Part shown: piece after piece, positions 59,356-64,000 of the stretch
Position numbering within the stretch: the stretch's first letter is position 1
Layout: the number at the start of each line of letters is the position of its first letter
NCBI GenBank assembly: GCA_017993715.1
Contig: JAGOME010000012.1
Coordinates: 1 to 64,000 of the forward strand
Reading direction: 5' to 3'
Source of the DNA: Phycicoccus sp.
Lineage (GTDB): Bacteria; Actinomycetota; Actinomycetes; Actinomycetales; Dermatophilaceae
Length of the DNA: 64,000 nucleotides
Translations under genes and position numbers: made by a program
Notes under the pieces: model-generated
Databases searched by the model: none
Told to the model about the DNA's origin: nothing
What the model saw: the letters and a program-made list of their open reading frames with translations, nothing else

Positions 59356-60372
59356 CTAACGGCGGGCGAAGGCCGATGGCGCAGGATCCTGCGAGCAGCC
59401 GCAGGACCGTCGGGTGATGAAGTCGAAGTCGAGCACGTCATGAACGGGATCCGTACCTGTCGGGCGGCCGAGGATCTCGACGGCCAGCCGAGCGAAATCG
59501 CCCCGAGGCTGGGCGATCGTCGTCAACGGCGGGATCGACACGGCGCTGTTGGCGGTGCCGTCACAGCCGACCACAGCCACGTCCTGGGGCACGCGCAGAC
59601 CCGCCTCATAGGCAGCGATCAGGACACCGAATGCTTGCTCGTCCGTCGTGGCGTAGATCGCCCGTGGCACATCGCCTGAACGGAACCGTCCCCGCAGCGC
59701 TTCGACGACGGCGAACCGTGAGATCGGGGTGCGCCAGACATCATGGTCCACCGGATCAGGGTGGGCGCCAACGGCACGGCGAAACCCCCGCTCGTGCAGC
59801 ATCGGGCCGAGCGCTGGCTCGGCGGTCAGCAGTCGCAGGTCGGTGTATCCGTGGTCGAGCAAGTGCCTGGTGGCGACGGCAGCAGCGGCGTCGTAGTCAA
59901 TCGTGAGGGTGGACGCGAGCTCAGGATCTGGGACCGGGTGCAGCACAACAATCGGGATACCCGCCTCGGCGAGTTCGACGATCGGCGCGGTATCGGCTAA
60001 GGACAGCAGGACGATCCCGCCGACCTGGCGTTCGATGAAGACGCGGCAGTGGCGCTCCTCCTGCTCGTGCGACAAGGCCGAGTCGCCGATGACCAGCAGG
60101 TTGCCCAATTGGGCAACCTCGTCCTCGAGGGCCCTGGCGAGCTCTGCGAAGTACGGGTTGGTGATGTCCGGGACGACGAGTCCGGTCGTCCTCGTCGTCC
60201 CCACCCGAAGCGCGCGTGCGGTGAGGTTGAGTTTGTAGCCCACCTCTGCGGCCGCCTGCAGGACCCGCTCGCGCGTCGCGGCCGCCACTGGCCGAGGGCC
60301 GTTGTTCAGGACATACGACACCACAGCGGTCGATGTCCCGGCGCGCTCAGCGACATCACGCATCGTCGGCAC
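59356..60372 (-). CDS. LacI-family transcriptional regulator
   Basis: A 338-residue repressor. The helix-turn-helix is at the very start (TMRDVAERAGTSTAVVSYVL), followed by the hinge and a periplasmic-binding-like sugar domain. GTG at 60372 gives the usual LacI start; GTG at 60432 or an ATG at 60486 would add a basic tail. It lies convergent to the nucleoside operon and probably represses it through the operator near 54130. The C-terminus has RSCGCS, unexplained. Confidence 0.85.
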   Translation of the reverse strand: MPTMRDVAERAGTSTAVVSYVLNNGPRPVAAATRERVLQAAAEVGYKLNLTARALRVGTTRTTGLVVPDITNPYFAELARALEDEVAQLGNLLVIGDSALSHEQEERHCRVFIERQVGGIVLLSLADTAPIVELAEAGIPIVVLHPVPDPELASTLTIDYDAAAAVATRHLLDHGYTDLRLLTAEPALGPMLHERGFRRAVGAHPDPVDHDVWRTPISRFAVVEALRGRFRSGDVPRAIYATTDEQAFGVLIAAYEAGLRVPQDVAVVGCDGTANSAVSIPPLTTIAQPRGDFARLAVEILGRPTGTDPVHDVLDFDFITRRSCGCSQDPAPSAFARR

Positions 60373-60566
60373 GGTCCCCGGGTGTCCCTTCTTTGCTGGC
60401 CTCGACGTCAACGGAGGACTCCGTTCTTCCACCGCCCAAGGTACCGGGCGAGCGCAACCCCAAGATTCGTTGCGACGTCTGAGCACCTGCTGCCATCGCT
60501 CCGACCTCCCGACCGCGGGAAGTCCTCGAGGGCGGCGTTGAAGGCGGGGTGGTTCACACTTGCCGC

Positions 60567-61784
60567 ATGTCCCCCTCTCGCGACGCGTCCGACGTGCGCG
60601 CCAAGGTCGCCGAGTCGTGGGTCCGGTCCTCGGCCGCCGGGGTCGACCCGGACCGCCATCTGGCTCCTGTCGCCCTGACCCGGGATGACGTCGCGGACTA
60701 TCGCTCCGCCCACGTGCTGTCCCGGGTCTTCCCGCTGCTGTACGACGTCCTCGGCCGCGCCGCGGTCGACTGTGACGCGGTTATGGCGGTCGGTGACGCA
60801 CAGGGTCACCTGCTCTGGGTGTGCGGTGCGCCGCGGATCCTGCGGGCCGCCGAGCAGATCAACTTCGTCGAGGGTTCCACGTGGGCAGAGTCCGCGGCCG
60901 GGACCAACGCGCCAGGGATGGCGCTGCACCTGGACGCCCCGGCGATGATCCGAGGGCGGGAGCACTTCAACCGGCTGGTTCACCCGTGGTCCTGCGTGGC
61001 CGCGCCGATCCACGACCCGGTCACGCATCGGATCCTCGGGGTCGTCGACGTGACCGGTTCGGACGCGGTTGGCACCCCACAGAGCCTGGCGATGATCCAC
61101 GCGGCCGCGCGCATGGCAGAGGCCGAGCTGGGGCGCCTCGCCCTCACCGGCGCCGTCGGATTCGGCTCCGGGACAGTCGGCTCCGCAATGCCGTCTCATG
61201 CCGGACGCGTCCGGGTCGCCACCTTGGGGCTACCCGAGGCTGTCGTCGACCTCGACGGCCGGGTCCATCGACTCAGCCGCCGACACAGCGAGATCCTGGT
61301 GGCCCTGACACGTCATCCCAGGGGAGCCTCTGCCGAGCAGCTCGAGGCCGACGTCTACCCGCGGGGGTCGCGCGGGTCCACCCTGCGCGTCGAGCTGGGT
61401 CGGCTGCGCGCTCTCCTCGGGGACGACATCGTCGGGTCGCGCCCCTATCGACTCAACCCCGAGCTCGTGGGCGACTGGGTTGCCGTGCAGGCGCTTCTGG
61501 CGGCCGGGCGGATCCGCGACGCGCTCACGGCATACCAAGGGCCCCTCCTGCCCGGGTCGGAGGCGCCCGGCGTCGTCGAGGAGCGCGACGCCCTGGAGGC
61601 CCAGGTCCGGCGCGCGGTCCTCGACTCCGGCGAGGCCGACCTCATGGCGATGTGGACCAGGTCCCGGTGGGGCGCCGACGACCTCGAGATGTGGGAGCGG
61701 CAACTGCTCGCACTCCCCCCGTCGAGCCCGCTGCGTCCCGTCGCCTCCGCCCAGGTCGATCGGCTGCTGTCCGCCGACTCCTGA
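60567..61784 (+). CDS. GAF-domain transcriptional regulator (AcoR-like N-terminus)
   Basis: A 405-residue protein. The N-terminal region (KVAESWVRSSAAGVDPDRHL) and GAF domain (about 60-200; WAESAAGTNAPGMALHLDAP) are those of AcoR-type sensors. There is no sigma-54 ATPase domain. Instead the C-terminus has a winged-helix/transcriptional part (HRLSRRHSEILVALTRHPRG, then STLRVELGRLRALLG). Such regulators commonly precede aldehyde or alcohol dehydrogenase genes in actinobacteria, as here. The start at 60567 lacks a ribosome binding site and may be leaderless. Confidence 0.78.
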   Translation: MSPSRDASDVRAKVAESWVRSSAAGVDPDRHLAPVALTRDDVADYRSAHVLSRVFPLLYDVLGRAAVDCDAVMAVGDAQGHLLWVCGAPRILRAAEQINFVEGSTWAESAAGTNAPGMALHLDAPAMIRGREHFNRLVHPWSCVAAPIHDPVTHRILGVVDVTGSDAVGTPQSLAMIHAAARMAEAELGRLALTGAVGFGSGTVGSAMPSHAGRVRVATLGLPEAVVDLDGRVHRLSRRHSEILVALTRHPRGASAEQLEADVYPRGSRGSTLRVELGRLRALLGDDIVGSRPYRLNPELVGDWVAVQALLAAGRIRDALTAYQGPLLPGSEAPGVVEERDALEAQVRRAVLDSGEADLMAMWTRSRWGADDLEMWERQLLALPPSSPLRPVASAQVDRLLSADS

Positions 61785-61837
61785 CGCGCTCGCGCCGTCC
61801 GGCAGGTGGCACCGCAGCCACAGCGAGGTTGCCGGAC

Positions 61838-61870
61838 GCAACGTCGTTGCAACATCGCCTCGCCTAGCCT
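61838..61870 (+). promoter_or_regulatory. Candidate operator and -10 box of the aldehyde dehydrogenase gene
   Basis: GCAACGTCGTTGC (61838-61850) is a perfect palindrome with one central base, and TAGCCT at 61865-61870 resembles a -10 box, giving a leader of about 45 bases. A position next to the expected -35 region suits an activator such as the GAF-domain protein upstream. A dispersed motif copy (61894) lies in the leader. Confidence 0.5.
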
Positions 61871-61918
61871 CCCGGCACGCCGTCAACGCCGACGGCATTC
61901 ATCCGAGAGGACGACCCC

Positions 61919-63442
<1,524 letters not shown>

Positions 63443-63447
63443 TCGGC

Positions 63448-63837
63448 ATGGATGTGACGAATGCCATGAGCAGGGTCGCCGTCTCCGACGAGGCGGCGGC
63501 CCTCCTGCGGGACCTCACCCGCGAGCACGGACCGCTGATGTTCCATCAGTCCGGCGGCTGCTGCGACGGGTCGGCTCCCATGTGTTATCCCGATGGGGAG
63601 TTCTTCCTCGGCGACGCCGACGTGCACCTGGGGGACATCGGGATCGGCGTGGATCGCGCTGTCCCCGTGTGGATGTCGGCCGCGCAATTCGAGTACTGGA
63701 AACATACCCATCTGACGATTGATGTCGTGGCCGGCCGCGGTGCGGGGTTCTCGGTCGAGGCCCCGACAGGAAAGAGATTCCTCATCCGGTCCCGACTGCT
63801 CAATGAGGAGGAACTCACGGCATTCGGACTGCTGTGA
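63448..63837 (+). CDS. DUF779 protein, partner of the aldehyde dehydrogenase
   Basis: A 129-residue protein with the DUF779 landmark HQSGGCCDGSAPMCYPDGEF, a Cys-rich and possibly metal-binding segment. The gene is five bases after the aldehyde dehydrogenase and is nearly always found beside such genes, so a maturation or stabilising role is likely though unproven. ATG at 63448; 63466 is an alternative. Confidence 0.85.
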   Translation: MDVTNAMSRVAVSDEAAALLRDLTREHGPLMFHQSGGCCDGSAPMCYPDGEFFLGDADVHLGDIGIGVDRAVPVWMSAAQFEYWKHTHLTIDVVAGRGAGFSVEAPTGKRFLIRSRLLNEEELTAFGLL

Positions 63838-63847
63838 ATCTTGGCGC

Positions 63848-63878
63848 TCACCGGGCCGGGAACGTCCCGGCCCGGTGA
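63848..63878 (+). terminator. Hairpin after the aldehyde dehydrogenase operon
   Basis: TCACCGGGCCGGGA (63848-63861) pairs perfectly with TCCCGGCCCGGTGA (63865-63878) around ACG, ten bases after the DUF779 stop. A strong 14-base-pair terminator without T-tract. Confidence 0.8.
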
Positions 63879-63952
63879 CGGGAGGAATGCCAACATGCCG
63901 CCCGTCGGGGAGGCACGCGCGCAGCCCCGACGGCAGCCTCCACAATGAGCGC

Positions 63953-64000
63953 GTGACGAGCGATCGCGATGACCTGGCCGCCGGCCTCGTCCTCGCCACG
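63953..64000 (+). CDS. Possible start of a gene running off the right edge
   Basis: A GTG at 63953 opens a frame (MTSDRDDLAAGLVLAT) still open at the window end. CACAAT at 63941-63946 is six bases upstream and could be a -10 box of a leaderless transcript. Too short to identify. Confidence 0.35.
   Translation, partial: MTSDRDDLAAGLVLAT

Noticed and set aside
59335..59679. A plus-strand frame with a TAAAGT box in front, antisense to the LacI gene
   Set aside because: The box is attractive, but the product has no family likeness and the opposite strand encodes an intact LacI domain. At most a promoter for an antisense RNA.

Overview
The window is about 68% G+C, gene-dense chromosomal DNA from an actinobacterium. 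The evidence is the frequent GTG/TTG starts, promoters of the TANNNT type 6-7 bases before start codons (leaderless transcripts), a mycothiol-family TIGR03086 protein, a mycoredoxin-like protein, an ABC sugar importer without its own ATPase, and C/G-ending codons. The gene mix would fit the Intrasporangiaceae/Dermatophilaceae group, but that placement is inference. I see no rRNA, tRNA, CRISPR array, prophage or complete insertion sequence.

Layout. 1-9.6 kb starts with the 3' part of jetD (Wadjet anti-plasmid system) and a VapBC-like toxin-antitoxin pair. A tight run of seven same-strand genes follows: pnuC, nadR (nicotinamide riboside uptake and salvage), a MoxR-type AAA+ ATPase, an unknown protein, a metallopeptidase-like/VWA protein, another unknown protein and a PaaK-like adenylate-forming enzyme. 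9.7-12.1 kb holds a membrane glycosyltransferase, a DCC-family thiol protein and a small membrane protein. 12.2-18.5 kb is an aromatic-degradation operon (extradiol dioxygenase, FAH-family hydrolase, acyl-CoA ligase, FAD monooxygenase) with a divergent TetR regulator and twin operators. 18.6-25.1 kb is mixed regulators, exporters and small enzymes, including a frameshifted DUF427 gene. 25.1-26.1 kb is a VapBC-like pair bracketed by two 65-bp palindromes. 26.1-35.7 kb has a GalT-like protein, a Phd/PIN pair, pyruvate phosphate dikinase, an SDR enzyme, exporters and small proteins. 36-42 kb has a secreted zinc protease, a LysR regulator, an RCK-type ion channel and a BNR-repeat protein. 42.3-46.4 kb has L-2-hydroxyglutarate oxidase and, convergent with it, lutABC for lactate oxidation. 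47-52.2 kb has secreted proteins, a gene broken by an in-frame TAG, a lipoprotein agmatine deiminase-like enzyme and a GH3 glycosidase. 52.4-54.1 kb has a thioredoxin-rhodanese fusion under a CsoR-like operator, and a truncated IS30-type transposase gene held between arms of the same palindrome family. 54.1-60.4 kb is a nucleoside/ribose uptake operon (binding protein, two permeases, nucleoside hydrolase, ribokinase) ending at a strong hairpin and followed by a LacI regulator. 60.6-63.9 kb is a GAF-domain activator, an aldehyde dehydrogenase and its DUF779 partner.

The most striking signal is not a gene. The 9-mer GAATGCCGY (complement RCGGCATTC) occurs about 66 times by eye, and its 7-base core about 79 times, almost equally in both orientations, inside genes and between them. 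A base-composition model predicts about one and seven. It forces codons otherwise rare here (GCA for Ala, AAT for Asn), occurs as a 20-bp inverted pair after one gene, and lies in the loops of palindromic elements. It looks like a genome-wide recognition sequence, comparable in density to DNA-uptake sequences or HIP1. The second candidate novelty is the MoxR/VWA/adenylating-enzyme gene set fused to NAD salvage genes.
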